Origin: Branchiostoma floridae | Taxonomy: Eukaryota; Chordata; Leptocardii; Amphioxiformes; Branchiostomatidae | DNA: 23,451 bases | Assembly (NCBI RefSeq): GCF_000003815.2 | Contig: NC_049987.1 | Span: 24,760,263-24,783,713 of the forward strand | Direction: 5' to 3' | Part shown: in pieces, positions 1-9,585 of the stretch | How the letters are laid out: each line of letters opens with the position of its first letter | How positions within the stretch are numbered: position 1 is the first letter of the stretch | Program-made: the position numbers and the translations under genes | Notes under the pieces: model-generated | Told to the model about the DNA's origin: nothing | The model's database searches: none | The model's input: the letters and a program-made list of their open reading frames with translations, nothing else

Positions 1-757
1 AGAAAAGTACGTCAATATAGTTGACCTGTTGTATTTATGCCGAAAATATTCATGCTGAAGAAAGCATTTACACTGTGACTTGCCATGCATTTTCAAGGCT
101 CTGCAGAGGGTTTAGGGAGTATCATAATGTATTACGAAACACACCACAAGAGGAATTCTGCAAAAAGTTGGCTGATCATGTTTTCATTAATACATTATCT
201 ACCGGAAATTAATACACCTTCTTTAGTTTAGTACCCCTTTAAGTGGCTCAGAAGCCCAAGTGCCAGTGTGTCCTTGATAAGGGAGCCATTTGGTACGAGG
301 CCGTACATGTGTTAAGTTGGGGGATTGTGCTCCGAGTTGATGAAACAAAAACATGTACGGAGTGATGGTACTGATACTACATGAAGTGGTAAAGACAAGT
401 GATGTTAAACTGCACCCTTTATTATGGTACTGATACTTTCTTTGATCTATCCCACGCTGCTGATGGGAGGAACAGTACAAGGTAGGCCATTCCTGTCCTC
501 CTAACCAATCCTGCGATGTAGCTAATGTAAATCTGTAGCTACTCTACAGAGATGGTACAACTTCCCATTATAATGGGACCCAGGTTTGCTTCACAAAGTA
601 TAGTAGCTTTTCCTAATTGGTATTCCTAGTCCTACCATAGGGACCTATCTAAACATGATATACGTATGAGTGACGTTTGCAGATCGTCCTTGCATATTCC
701 ACTAGTGTTTCTACTAAATTCAAGTTAAAAGTACTTGACTCTATTGAATTGTTTCTG
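1..757. other. Non-coding AT-rich stretch
   Basis: I see no gene here. The longest forward frame from an ATG-like position is about 63 codons (21-212) and resembles nothing I know. The only small structure is a repeated word, atggtactgatact, near 364-377 and again near 424-437, about 60 bases apart, which suggests an old short duplication. Two copies of an ACATGT-centred palindrome lie near 305 and 350. Confidence 0.6.
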
Positions 758-847
758 CCAGTTCATCCTAGTGACGCTGAAGAAGAGTGATGGATGTCAC
801 TCGAAATGTCTGGAAGTAAATCGTTTTTATCCAGTCGTATGACCACT
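758..847 (+). mobile_element. Probable Penelope-like element remnant around a hammerhead-like motif
   Basis: A diverged direct repeat (gccagttcatcctagtgac near 757-775, atccagtcgtatgaccac near 830-847) brackets the hammerhead-like core at 777-810. Penelope-like retroelements are known to carry hammerhead ribozyme motifs in their terminal repeats. The CTGAAGAAG, hairpin, GAAA arrangement is one I associate with short dispersed tails of such elements in animal genomes. No reverse transcriptase or GIY-YIG coding sequence is visible nearby, so if the assignment is right this is a short 3' or terminal fragment. The family call is inference; the core motif and bracketing words are directly visible. 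Confidence 0.4.
777..810 (+). ncRNA. Hammerhead-ribozyme-like core
   Basis: The segment reads CTGAAGA (777-783, matching the hammerhead CUGANGA box), then one extra A, then a perfect 6 bp hairpin (GAGTGA 785-790, loop TGGATG 791-796, TCACTC 797-802), then GAAA (803-806). A GTC triplet at 808-810 could be a cleavage triplet in the minimal, nearly stem-III-less form reported for Penelope-type hammerheads. The A at 784 is not in the minimal core, and I see no convincing stem I pairing between the bases before 777 and after 810. This copy is therefore probably inactive, or active only as a dimer. It could be a chance hairpin, but box, stem and GAAA in the correct order make that less likely. Confidence 0.45.
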
Positions 848-2461
848 GTATTTAAAACATTTTTGGAAGCTTTTCCCTAAATAAAACCTCAGTGAAAATA
901 AATGAATCTACAGTACTCTCTCTTCCTGTGTGTACTGTATACTGAGGCAAGGCACTTTCAGTTGCTTTGACAATAGAGGGGCTTAATGATCAAGAAAGCC
1001 CCGTGCCATTTGTTTGTTTGGCTGCTTTGTGTTAATTGGGAGAGCTATATTTGGAAGTCGGCACACCACTAACATTCAAGGTCTATGTTGGTTTGTGTTG
1101 TCTGTGTAAATGACATTGTCCTTTTTTGGGAGGATTAGTTTAAATGCTTTGGATACTTAAAGTAGAGATTGGAAGATGTTGGGTTGAAATAGGTTTACAT
1201 TATCGAGCAAGGCAAGACGCTGCGATTCAAAGAAAATAATGGGACTGTTTATTTTGGAAATTGTCCTGATTCAAAGTGCTTACGGTCAACAAGCCGAACA
1301 ATAATGTAACGGGTTGAAGGGACGGCGGTAGAACAATTCCACAGTGGGGGGACCGCTAAGTGCAAGTGCTTGTACCTATTGTTGTGGCTTAGCTTTCAAC
1401 ATGGTAAGAGATATCCTTTTTAGACAAAACGTGGTGCGTTAATACACATGTTCTACAATGGCTCTGGGCTCCGGTTTCACCAACAAACCATGTAGGTAAA
1501 TCGTCCCTTTTTGAGGCCAGAGCCGTTATGTGATATTCTTGACATGTAAACATTTGGTGTTTAGCACCGTCAACATTTAAGGTGTAAAGATAAACATGCA
1601 AATACAGGGACGATTAACGGCAATGGAAGTCTGACCGCACCCTCGACCTGGACCGGTGACAAACTTGACCAGGTCACAGCTTGGTTTTCTCTGTGCAGTG
1701 AGCGAGGTATTATGGTGTCTCTGCTATTGTTTGTCTGATGTTTGTCTAAAATAATGGGAAATAGACAGCCACAGAAAGCATTACTGTATAAATGAAATTC
1801 TTGGAGTACATATACGAAAGTGTTGGCAAGGTTTTCTCTCTCAAGTTATTAGAAATGTAACACGATTGATTTTTCTGTCTCGAGAAATACTCGTTGACAG
1901 TTTGTTGGAACATCAGAGTTCAAATTGAACTATGCAGTGACAGACAGTTGAGTTGTGTGCTACAAGTTAAGTGGAATTCTGTGCATGTAGAGGAAAAGTT
2001 CTCTGTCTCAGTTGTGTCACGGTTACCTCACCAGGCCATACAAATTTCATTTCTTGTTTCTCAGATTTTTAGACAATAATGCTTAAGAATTTGAACTATT
2101 ATATTTATACTTCAAAACAAAGCCTGAAGGGTGTAACCTTGATTCAGGGAGTAAATGTGTATATGTGGAAAGATGTTTTTCTACCAGCCTTCTTTTTACA
2201 TCTTGACTTCTTTCTAAACTTTTAGTTAAAACTGTCAAATAAACAAGTAGATAAATTGATATGGCCTCAACACACGGTTTCTCTAGCAGAAATCATACAA
2301 GGCTTTGAGACGGGTTTTGGAGCGAGGTTATTGTACTGGAGTTTCCAACAGAGCGGTGTGAGTTCTGTGGGCTTCTATAAACAGCAAACACAGCACACCA
2401 ATGGGGAACACTCCCTCTGTTAGCAGTGACAGGGGATCTCATCTGGACTCACTGGCTCGGC
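848..2461. other. Non-coding stretch, no gene seen
   Basis: Only short frames are present (under 75 codons), with no recognisable protein similarity. Composition is AT-rich apart from about 1620-1680. No tandem array or transposon signature was found by eye. Confidence 0.6.
1645..1677. promoter_or_regulatory. Short inverted repeat with nuclear-receptor-like half-sites
   Basis: GACCTGG (1645-1651) and CCAGGTC (1669-1675) are perfect reverse complements 17 bases apart. The right half contains TGACCAGGTCA, an everted pair of AGGTCA-type half-sites; GTGAC and GTCAC also pair in the same place. It sits in a small GC-richer patch (1620-1680). A binding-site role is inference from motif shape only. 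Confidence 0.25.
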
Positions 2462-2550
2462 AAACAGGGGTTAAAGCAGTCTGTGCTAGCCGAGAAGGGT
2501 TCAATAAACAGTGGGCAAAGCTGCTCTGTGCTGGGAGTGAGTTGGAAACT
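2462..2550. repeat. Diverged tandem duplication, period about 45 bp
   Basis: Two adjacent units share AAACAG.GG..AAAGC.G and CTGTGCT: 2462-2488 aligns with 2506-2533, offset 44-45. Divergence is moderate with small indels. Open frames on both strands here (for example reverse 2449-2763, about 104 codons) resemble no known protein and look incidental. Confidence 0.65.
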
Positions 2551-3412
2551 AAGTTTTACGCAGATTTTGTTGGCTAGTGGAGTGAGTGAGGAGGGATTGG
2601 ACCATGTCCTACTACTATAGGAGAGAGAGACTTGCAGAATATGCTTCGGTTCACGTGATGCCAAGGAAGTCACGGACAGTAGAGGTGAGGAAACTTGTAG
2701 TTTTGCCAGGGATTTGGGACGATGAGTTTGCACAGCGTGGTTATTCAGTGATTTAGAGGTCAATTGAAGTGCCTTGGTCCAGCATAGGCATGCTACAAGG
2801 CCATGTTAGGGCACTTTTCTGTTAAAACTGTTCTTTGCCAAGCTTGCTCACATATTTCAAAGGAAATATCCTTTTTTTATCGATCATACATGACATTTAT
2901 ATCTCTGAAATAGTGGTGAGGTAATGTTGAGACTCTGAGAGATTTTAAAGGAAGTGAAATGTTTTTCTGTATTTCGGTCAAGCTGAGAGTCAAATTCCTT
3001 GTTTTCATTCAACTCCAAACCCCTCTTCCACGAAATGTAGTATTTCTTGAGGCATTATTGTTTCAATGGAGTGGTATTCATATCCATTGAAAAGCCTGCA
3101 TAAAAAAAAAAAGAGGATGTTGTAAAGGGTTTCTGAGCGTGTATAAAAAGGCAGCTGTTTTTTTTAAATTCCTGTGAGCGTTCCATTTTGTGTACGCAAT
3201 GTTCGAGTTAATTATCTAGCTTGTAGTGCCATTCTTGAACTTGACCCGTTCTTGTGTAAGTCTGTTGTTCCTGGTGGTTTCTCACCCAGAGAAATTCCTG
3301 ACATTCCTGCCCCATTCGGTGGTGGTTTGGACAATAGTACGTTGGATTACACGTGGGACTCGCCACTTAACCCTCACTGTACAGAGGGTGGGTACTGGCA
3401 GCAAAGTTGTGT
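2551..3412. other. Non-coding stretch with A-tract and TATA-like word
   Basis: No gene is recognised. A run of 11 or 12 A lies near 3102-3113, and TATAAAAAGGC near 3142-3152 resembles a TATA box. The frame starting downstream (3174-3449) opens on GTG, ends after 91 codons and has no known similarity, so I do not call a promoter-gene pair. AAAGGA-AATA-TCCTTT at 2859-2874 is a small perfect hairpin. Confidence 0.55.
3061..3092. repeat. Perfect 10 bp inverted repeat
   Basis: TTTCAATGGA (3061-3070) and TCCATTGAAA (3083-3092) are exact reverse complements separated by 12 bases, giving a potential hairpin just before the A-tract at 3102. It has no recognisable transposon context. Confidence 0.7.
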
Positions 3413-3575
3413 TGGGTATACTGTTTTAGGCAGAAGTTCAAAGGTCTAAGTGTAAAGGTTGGATTGCACATCAGGCTTGACAGTGAACCTTTTGGTTACT
3501 GAACCAGCCTACTGATACCAAATTTGGGTTTTGTGTACCTGTTTAGGCAAAAGTTGAAAGGTCAAAGTGTAAAGG
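3413..3575. repeat. Diverged direct duplication, offset about 117 bp
   Basis: Two segments of about 45 bases (3413-3458 and 3531-3575) share TTTAGGCA.AAGTT.AAAGGTC and AAGTGTAAAGG with few substitutions. The sequence between the copies is not obviously duplicated, so this may be an eroded longer tandem unit. Confidence 0.7.
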
Positions 3576-4460
3576 AGTTGCTTAAAAATATTCCTTAGCA
3601 AGTGAAGACAATGAAATATTGACAGATCAATTATACAATATTCTCTAGACTCGCACATTTTACTCACCTGACATACTTCAACTTCAAGATAGGAATGTTT
3701 CAAGTTATCTAAGGCATGTTGGTTAAGTTAGGCAGAATGGTCATATAGCATGGAAGAAGGTACTACTAGTACTCTGATTCAACTTGCAGAATTAGGTACA
3801 ATTTTACTTCAAGCAGATCCATTGTACTGTTTGCGAGTTAGGTATTTCTGTGCCTTGCTTGGATGTTGGCCAGTTAGTCAAGAACTTGTTCTCATAATGG
3901 TTCCTTGCAGCTCATAAATTGGGTGAGGAGACAGCGTAGAATTTTAAGACATTTGTCTTAACAATTACAGTACATTGTTAGAACTAGAAATAGCTCAAGA
4001 TAGTATCGTAATGATGAAAATGGTCGCTTAAGCATTTCTCCAAGTTTTAAGGAATGGGAGCGATTTTCTGTCTGGCTGCTATTATGTAATTACCTTGTCA
4101 TCTGTCTGGTCTAATCTGTGCGTCCGTCTATTAGGTTGGGAAGAAGACACTGGTGTGATTCTTGAAATTTGATCGCAGGTGACGCTTCTGTCAAATTTGG
4201 TAGATTGGAATCTGTAGACTGGATTGAAGGGAATTGGGAAAATTGGCTTCAAGTGTTATTAAATCAAGATAAGATTTCATTGCATAGATTTTGTAAATGG
4301 AAAACGGTAGATAAGACCGTCATTCTGCAAAAACATGATTTTGCAGATAAATGCTTCTGTGGTTCCCTGGTCTGGTTCTTTTTTTATAACATGTTTGTTT
4401 GATGCAAGGCCATTTGAACACATTTAGACAATGAACTAAGTTTACGAATGGTGGATATTA
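3576..4460. other. Non-coding AT-rich stretch
   Basis: No gene, array or transposon is recognised. A forward frame at 4169-4402 (77 codons) shows no known domain. It adjoins the LINE remnant that begins, on the reverse strand, just to the right. Confidence 0.55.
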
Positions 4461-4738
4461 TTATGCAAGGAGATAGGGGTAAGCATTGGTTTTAAATGGC
4501 TTGAAGGTTGTAGACTGAACGGAAACAGTTGTCATCGAGAAAGTTCCATAGTTTGGCAGTCCGTGGAAAGGAGCTGTTGCTGTAGAAGGACTTGAAGACT
4601 GGTAAGTGAACAGTACAACAATGAGAGCTGGAGGGAAACCTGGTGTTACTCCGAAAAGATCTTAATGGAGTGACAAGAAGTGAGATCATCAGAGCTATGG
4701 CCATGGAAGTGCCAATAGAAAAGAGACATGGAGTCAAC
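4461..4738 (-). pseudogene. LINE (non-LTR retrotransposon) ORF2 C-terminal remnant, frameshifted
   Basis: Read right to left on the reverse strand, this encodes the typical C-terminal tail found after the reverse transcriptase domain in CR1/L2/Jockey-type LINEs. A SLFYWHFHG segment (about 4730-4700) is followed by FRSNTRFPSSSH, a TVHLP strand and the signature FPRTAKLWNFL (about 4573-4541), then a cysteine/YNLQ segment. The frame shifts twice: near 4684 between the SLFY block and the LVTP block, and near 4502, where a one-base insertion turns the expected AFK continuation into an early stop. A third frame then runs to a stop at 4461-4463, the likely ancestral terminus. The catalytic RT core is absent, so this is a 5'-truncated, dead copy. 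Clade assignment is uncertain; the LINE identity rests on the tail motif. Confidence 0.8.
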
Positions 4739-4778
4739 TGTATATAAAGCTTCAACTCACTTAACCTGCAGTTTGTCT

Positions 4779-4899
4779 AGATTTAGAATCATTGTACATT
4801 TTATTATCCCTCTAGCATGTATCATTTTGCTCAGGAGGTTTAGATTCAGAGATATCGCACATTTTATCACCCCTCCACTCCATGTATGATTTCACTCAG
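4779..4899. repeat. Diverged tandem duplication, period about 62 bp
   Basis: TAGATTTAGAATCATTGTAC at 4779 is echoed by TAGATTCAGAGATATCGCAC at 4841. The following words ATTTTAT.A.CCCT, CATGTAT.AT and TCAG occur in the same order in both units (4779-4834 and 4841-4899). It starts about 40 bases beyond the LINE remnant. Confidence 0.75.
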
Positions 4900-4929
4900 A
4901 GCCCCCTTGTATGCTGGAATTTATGCCTC

Positions 4930-5660
4930 CCTTCACTGGCTTCTGACGGAGTGTGCCTCAGATGGAATTGTCAAGAAGAATGAGTTCACGCATCCGTGGC
5001 AGTCCCACAGGAGAGAGAGCTGTATCTCCCGCACACTCTGACGGGAATTGGCCACCATCGTTACGAATACTCTTTCGAGACCAGCAACCGTCCTCCCGTC
5101 CTTTGATGGAATTTTGCAGCTGGGGATGGAAATTTTTTTGCCCATTCTGTCCTCTGTAACAGACAAAAATCAGTATGTAAAGATGTAATAAAGCTGTCTC
5201 TCTTGTGTAATTTTTCACTCAAACAGATGCTGTTGAACAGCTTAGTCAATTATCAAAATTTACACCTCAAAATGCAGGAAATAGTGTGTCAGAGGGTCTA
5301 GATTTCAAAATTTTTCTGGGGGAGCATGCCTCTGTACCACCTAGGAACGTCGTGCCTTCAGTGCTCGATAAGATTAAAAATCAAGAGGACGGGAAATGAT
5401 TTCAGGCTGGCTACAACCCTGTCCGAGACAGTTCTTGAAATTGCCCAGCCGTGATGAAGGGATGGAGAAGACGGGCGAGCACTCGCACTCCCCTCGGTGC
5501 CTCCTCTCGTCCTGTTAGCAAACACAATCAATTTGGAGGGTGGAGAAACAAGTTCACCAAATCATTCAGGCAAGAACGCCGTTGGAGTAGGCATCCTTCC
5601 ATCTTTACAGATGATGGTAGCGCTCTGTCTGAAGTCACGGTGGTGATGTAGATGCACAGA
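4930..5660. promoter_or_regulatory. GC/CpG-richer islands without a gene
   Basis: Two patches (about 4930-5110 and 5440-5650) contain more G+C and CpG than the flanks, separated by an AT-rich bridge. Short frames overlap on both strands (longest 87 codons), which suggests compositional rather than coding openness. No domain is recognised. These patches could be conserved non-coding or regulatory elements, or eroded exons of an unknown gene. Composition is the only evidence. Confidence 0.3.
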
Positions 5661-5737
5661 TGCACAGTTGCACATAATGTAAAAAGTTAGCTACACAGAA
5701 CAAATTTATCCAGTCGTACAACTTGAGATAGAGTAGA

Positions 5738-5975
5738 GTGTCATCAAAACCTTATCACAAATCTTACTGCCTGTACTCAGAGCTTGAAATGAAATTTTAT
5801 AGCTTACTTCAAATTTTGCAACTTGAGGATCTTAAGGCTATGACGGACAGGAACCAGTTGTTGATGCATGGCTTTTTAAGTATGTCATACAACACAGTTT
5901 TTATTATTATTTTACAAACCCTCCTTCCTCTTTTCGGAGCTTGAATATGAATTTTAAGGCAAGTTATACAACAAA
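5738..5975. repeat. Diverged tandem duplication, period about 145-157 bp
   Basis: GTGTCATCAAAACC near 5739 corresponds to ATGTCATACAACAC near 5883. AGCTTGAAATGAAATTTTATAGC at 5781 corresponds to AGCTTGAATATGAATTTTAAGGC at 5938. The changing offset (144 then 157) reflects T-rich indels in the second unit. The forward frame over it (5738-5944) is incidental. Confidence 0.6.
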
Positions 5976-6331
5976 AGGAACTTGATTTATAATATTTTCT
6001 GACACTTAAATGTCCAGAATATGCCATGTATAATTGTGCCTTTACCTTTAAGTTTAATGTAAACCAACTCAAATACCCACAGTTGAAAATTGAGTGCACA
6101 GCACCAATTTTAGGTGCACATTCCCCCAGTACATGTATATCCAGCCCTGCTATTGTGTATGCTCCTGCGCGCGAACCAGACGCCAATTCCAGCGCAAACA
6201 TGCAAAGTTATTTCCAGCGCTCCGTGGGTAATGGGGTATTGGTTACAGGGGGAATTCTCGGTGATGAATGGGGGGATATCTATAGATAGATACAGAGGAA
6301 CAATGGAGGCAGTGATGCTGATAGATGGATG
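5976..6331. other. Non-coding stretch
   Basis: No gene is recognised. A CpG-containing patch (about 6160-6230, with a GCGCGCG word) lies inside AT-rich DNA, and a TACATGTATA palindrome is near 6129. Overlapping frames at 6026-6401 (87 and 95 codons) and reverse 5809-6201 (130 codons) show no known similarity. Confidence 0.5.
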
Positions 6332-6441
6332 GCCATGGCTTTATAGGAAACCTTTAGTTCGGTGCTCTACCGGGGGGGGGGGGATTGCCATGGCTTTATA
6401 GGAAACCTTTAGTTCGGTGCCGTACATTGGGGGGGGGGGGG
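6332..6441. repeat. Tandem duplication (55 bp) with two G-tracts
   Basis: A 34-base segment beginning gccatggctttatagg is identical at 6332-6365 and 6387-6420 (offset 55). Each copy is followed by a short variable spacer and a long G run: 12 G at 6372-6383 and 13 G at 6429-6441. Identity of the unique part implies a recent duplication. The unequal G runs fit slippage, or assembly uncertainty at homopolymers. Confidence 0.92.
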
Positions 6442-6529
6442 TGATTGCTTCAGGACCAGTGAATCAATCAGGGAATGTGCAGAACTCTTTGCTAGAATTT
6501 TTATTGCGACTTGTACTGAAAGGTAAATG

Positions 6530-6612
6530 AGTGAATGGATTGATGGATGGATAGACAGGTGCATTGAATGAATGAATCATTGAATGAATGAAGGAAGGAA
6601 GGAAGGAAGGAA
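6530..6612. repeat. Compound tetranucleotide microsatellite (TGGA/TGAA/GGAA)
   Basis: TGGA/TTGA-type words at about 6530-6553 lead, after a short break, into TGAA repeats (6565-6592, interrupted once by TCAT) and five perfect GGAA units (6593-6612). The unit sequence drifts by single substitutions along the tract, as expected for an old microsatellite with a younger pure end. Confidence 0.9.
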
Positions 6613-6974
6613 ACAAAGATTTGGGTGAAACTTTGGCCATGATTATACAATTAATTAGTGGTGAATTAGCCTCTTTAGTCACTGATTTTCCAACCTGAAG
6701 AAATTATTCCAGAACTTTTTTTATTATTGACTCAAGGATTGTACATGGATCTGTTGAGACTTTTTGAAAGATGATACGCTGTAGTTCAATTCTTTTCAAT
6801 TTATGGCCGTGACCAGAATCCTTCTTGTAGCTGATAAAAATAACGCCTGGAAAGGTCTGATCCCCTATTATGGATGCATGGAGTAATTCCCAGAAAACTT
6901 TATGGATCATGTCCCACCCGGGGTAGTTATGTAAAGTTCAGTGATATTCTCAGATGTTATGAAGTTTGATGAGG
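6613..6974. other. Non-coding AT-rich stretch
   Basis: No gene is recognised. Reverse frames at 6464-6682 and 6704-6910 (about 70 codons) are repeat-driven or featureless. Confidence 0.55.
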
Positions 6975-7030
6975 TGAAAGTCGGCGCTCCGCTCGACTGA
7001 GTCGTCTCGGCGTTTGTGACGTCAACTGGC
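6975..7030. promoter_or_regulatory. CpG-rich patch with CRE and AP-1-like palindromes
   Basis: A short CG-rich patch contains the perfect cAMP-response element palindrome TGACGTCA at 7017-7024, and the near-palindrome CGACTGAGTCG at 6994-7004, whose TGAGTC core resembles an AP-1 site. GGCGCTCCGC precedes them. The sequence resembles promoter or enhancer DNA, but no transcript start or downstream exon can be shown. The motif matches are seen; function is inferred. Confidence 0.4.
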
Positions 7031-7319
7031 AATATTGGATCCGACATTTGATCTCTTTGTGTACATATAACATTATATAAGGCCTAGGAAAAAATGTTTC
7101 CTGTTACCCAACCATCCGTGGCAAAAACCTGCCAACTCCAGCCGTGTTTTTTTTGTCCACTTTTGGCAAGGAACATGACATTTTTGTTTGGCAACTTAGT
7201 GATGAAAATTCGAAACAGATTAGAATTTTGTATTTTGTACTTTAAACAGATTTAGGATGGAGCTTTGAACAAATGATTTTCAAATCTCTGTCCTGAGACA
7301 GATCCTAGAGTCAGCCTCA
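7031..7319. other. Non-coding AT-rich stretch
   Basis: No gene or repeat recognised. It includes a TATATAAGG word near 7074 and a run of 8 T near 7147. Confidence 0.5.
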
Positions 7320-7500
7320 AGCAACATCTTACTGCTAGGTATTCCATGTACATTGTACATAGGTGAAGCTTAGATTGGTCTGTTAACTGTTGATCTATGC
7401 TACAGTAGACAATGGTGTTCATTTTTCTTTCAGGACACACAGGGCATATGATCAAACTCATAACATGTAACAAAGCATGCCTCACTGCTAGGTATTCCTT
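7320..7500. repeat. Diverged direct duplication, offset 152 bp
   Basis: ACTGCTAGGTATTCC occurs exactly at 7331-7345 and 7483-7497. The preceding bases (gcctcaagcaacatctt versus aacaaagcatgcctc) are also alignable. On the reverse strand both copies read EYLAVR inside a 102-codon frame (7252-7560), but no protein family is recognised and the frame looks incidental. Confidence 0.6.
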
Positions 7501-8019
7501 TTGCGTAAAGCTTTGAGTGATCTCTTGTATGTTGACACGATCTGTGTTCGCTGTAGACAAACTAGAACAGGAGACTTGGCACTAACAGTAACTAGAAAAA
7601 GTTGTCAACGTGCCAAATCCGGTCTATCTATCCATCACTGTGAGCAAAATTCAATCCATCATATTGCTCGCAAATATGGCTGCAAAGTAGCTGCATTGGC
7701 TGTATGGGGGATTATATAGGATCCATTCTCCCTGGATATGTTAGCCATGTTGGCACCTCATGTGATATAAGGCTTAGGATAATTACAGTTACTGATGCCC
7801 TGTATAAATGATGTTCCCATTATAGTGCACAAAGTATTGTATCACTGAAAATAGACATGTTGGCGGTATACAATTTGCATGTGCACTATCGTTGCTGCAT
7901 ACATGTATATAAGGAATTATGAAATAGTATTTCTAACACAACTTTGTAGTTATAAGGGACTGTGCCAAAGAAAGTGCAGCGTTGGCGTCTAACATTGGAC
8001 ATGACAAATGGATACGCAG
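7501..8019. other. Non-coding stretch
   Basis: No gene or long repeat is recognised. The forward frame 7501-7719 lacks a proper ATG context or any known domain. A CATACATGTATATAAGG word lies near 7900. Confidence 0.5.
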
Positions 8020-8290
8020 ATGAAAGGTAGCCAGCTTTAACAGTGAGTGGGAGAGTGGACCGGGATGTGTCGGTGTTAGGAAGACGGATGGCGTGTTTCC
8101 GGGAACATCCGGCCATCTAAGTCGGCCATCTCTCGTATCACATCGTCGAACAAAGGGGTGGCAGACAGTCTGTGTCTCTCGTATGGTGATCGTGAAGATT
8201 AGACACCCCCCGGGCTGGGATTTGTCTGGCGAAACGAGGGGATGTCGTCAGCAGACAACGCTGGGAAGCTGGTAGATATTGGAACTGGAG
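8020..8290. promoter_or_regulatory. GC-richer island with STAT-like palindrome
   Basis: The patch contains TTCCGGGAA at 8097-8105, matching the STAT consensus TTCCNGGAA, followed by two CGGCCATCT words (about 8109 and 8122). Several CpGs and a CCCCCCGGG word follow near 8206. Frames on both strands are short (60-76 codons) and unrecognised. A regulatory role is inferred from composition and motif only. Confidence 0.3.
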
Positions 8291-8545
8291 GTGGTGAGTG
8301 TTAGGTACACAATGTATCAATTTGGAGACGATTCGGGCAAGACTGTGCAACTGGGATACCAAATTTCAGGACTGCGTTATGGAGAATCTCTGCAGCACCG
8401 AGACAGATATGGCAGAAGTTTTGACTGTCTTTGAGGACTCTTTCAAATGACTGAACTTGCTACTCTCATTTTCCAAGGACCATTGGAGGGATGTATTACC
8501 GAGGTGGATAAGACATACACGTATTCAGAAAGCAAGTTGTCAAGA

Positions 8546-8742
8546 CATCTCTGAACTGAGATTAAGCAAGACTTCAAGCCGGTCCAAGATTCATCATAGG
8601 TCTTCAAGTGATGCATCTGCCGTTTGAAGTATTGCTATGACTTAAGATATTCTTGTATCAAGACTGCAAGTGCTGAATACATCTCTGTATTAAGAAAGCG
8701 AGTCTTCTAGCCGGTCCAAGATAGTTCTTCAAGGGACTTTTC
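8546..8742. repeat. Diverged tandem duplication, period about 132 bp
   Basis: AGCCGGTCCAAGAT is exact at 8577-8590 and 8709-8722. Upstream, CATCTCTG.A.T.AG is shared (about 8547 and 8680), and downstream both copies have a TCTTCAAG.GA word. Units are therefore about 8546-8678 and 8679-8742 or beyond, with the distal part of the second less clear. Confidence 0.75.
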
Positions 8743-8759
8743 TGCTATCTGACGTCTCC

Positions 8760-9330
8760 GCTGGAAAAGTGTATTTGAAGTTTGTGAGCAAGGTCAAGTT
8801 GCGGTGACCCCCCACTCGCCAGATCGTTGTCAGAATCACACTCTGGGAGAAGACGCTCCGTCAAGATGTTCCGATAACACCTTGAAGGAGGCAGCCTGTG
8901 ACGGAAGGAATGGGCCTTCTATTGATTTTGTTGTGAGCATACTGATGGCGGAAGATGAAGGAGTTGTCTCGTAGAAAGCGTTTGAATCCGCGGGGAGCCG
9001 GGAATATGCATACCTCCTGATCCTTGAAGGGCGAGAGGATACGTACAGAAGGATCCGAGCTTGATTGGATTTTTCCGCCTTACAGAAGTGTTCACACAGA
9101 GCTGGCTGAAATGTGGGTGGAATTGATTTTGCTGGGAGCAGCGGACGGCAGATTTTGAAGGGCGACTGGTCATCAGTCAGCCCGAAAATTGAAGACGCCT
9201 CTGGACCGCTCGACGCTCCGACTGCGAAGCACAAAAGTGTGAAAGGGGGCACAGAGGGCCACGCCCAGATATTAAACCCTTTGGGGTTCTCCTCGCTTAA
9301 GATGAGAGGCAGGAAATGGGTTTGACCTTT
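8760..9330. promoter_or_regulatory. GC-richer island, no recognisable gene
   Basis: G+C and CpG are visibly higher than in flanking DNA. Open frames exist on both strands over the same bases (reverse 8836-9252, 138 codons; forward 9113-9325, 70 codons), and neither contains a known motif. A direct repeat of GAAATGGGTTTG (about 9311 and 9351) lies at its right edge. This could be a conserved non-coding element, a promoter/5' UTR or an unrecognised exon; the evidence does not separate these. Confidence 0.3.
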
Positions 9331-9585
9331 GTAAAGTAACGGGTAACCAAGAAATGGGTTTGCCCGGTGGGGAATGCGTGCTTTGGGCCATTCTAACCCG
9401 ACGAGGCAGCCAGTGGAGAGTTATGGTACATTCCATTGACCCTCACGGTTTTTGATGGATACTTGCGTTTCTTATCTGGTAACGTACAGTCAGAACTGCG
9501 AGATCTTAGTAGCTTCTCGGAATGTAGAAGGGAATAACTTTCTCTTCCTCATTGCTCACACGGGTAGCTTGAAAGAGACAGTAGA

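Noticed and set aside
3142-3449. TATA-like word followed by a 91-codon frame as a promoter and gene
   Set aside because: The frame opens on GTG, lacks any domain and sits in AT-rich DNA where TATA-like words are common.
829-5718. TATCCAGTCGTA shared by the Penelope-like remnant (829-840) and 5707-5718
   Set aside because: A 12-base match is expected several times by chance in 23 kb, and the flanks do not align clearly.
7252-7560. 102-codon reverse frame with two EYLAVR segments as a repeat protein
   Set aside because: The repeated residues come from a short DNA duplication (7331 and 7483); the rest of the frame shows no repeat and no known family.
8836-9252. 138-codon reverse frame as a coding exon
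   Set aside because: No known motif; length is compatible with chance in GC-richer DNA, and forward frames overlap it.
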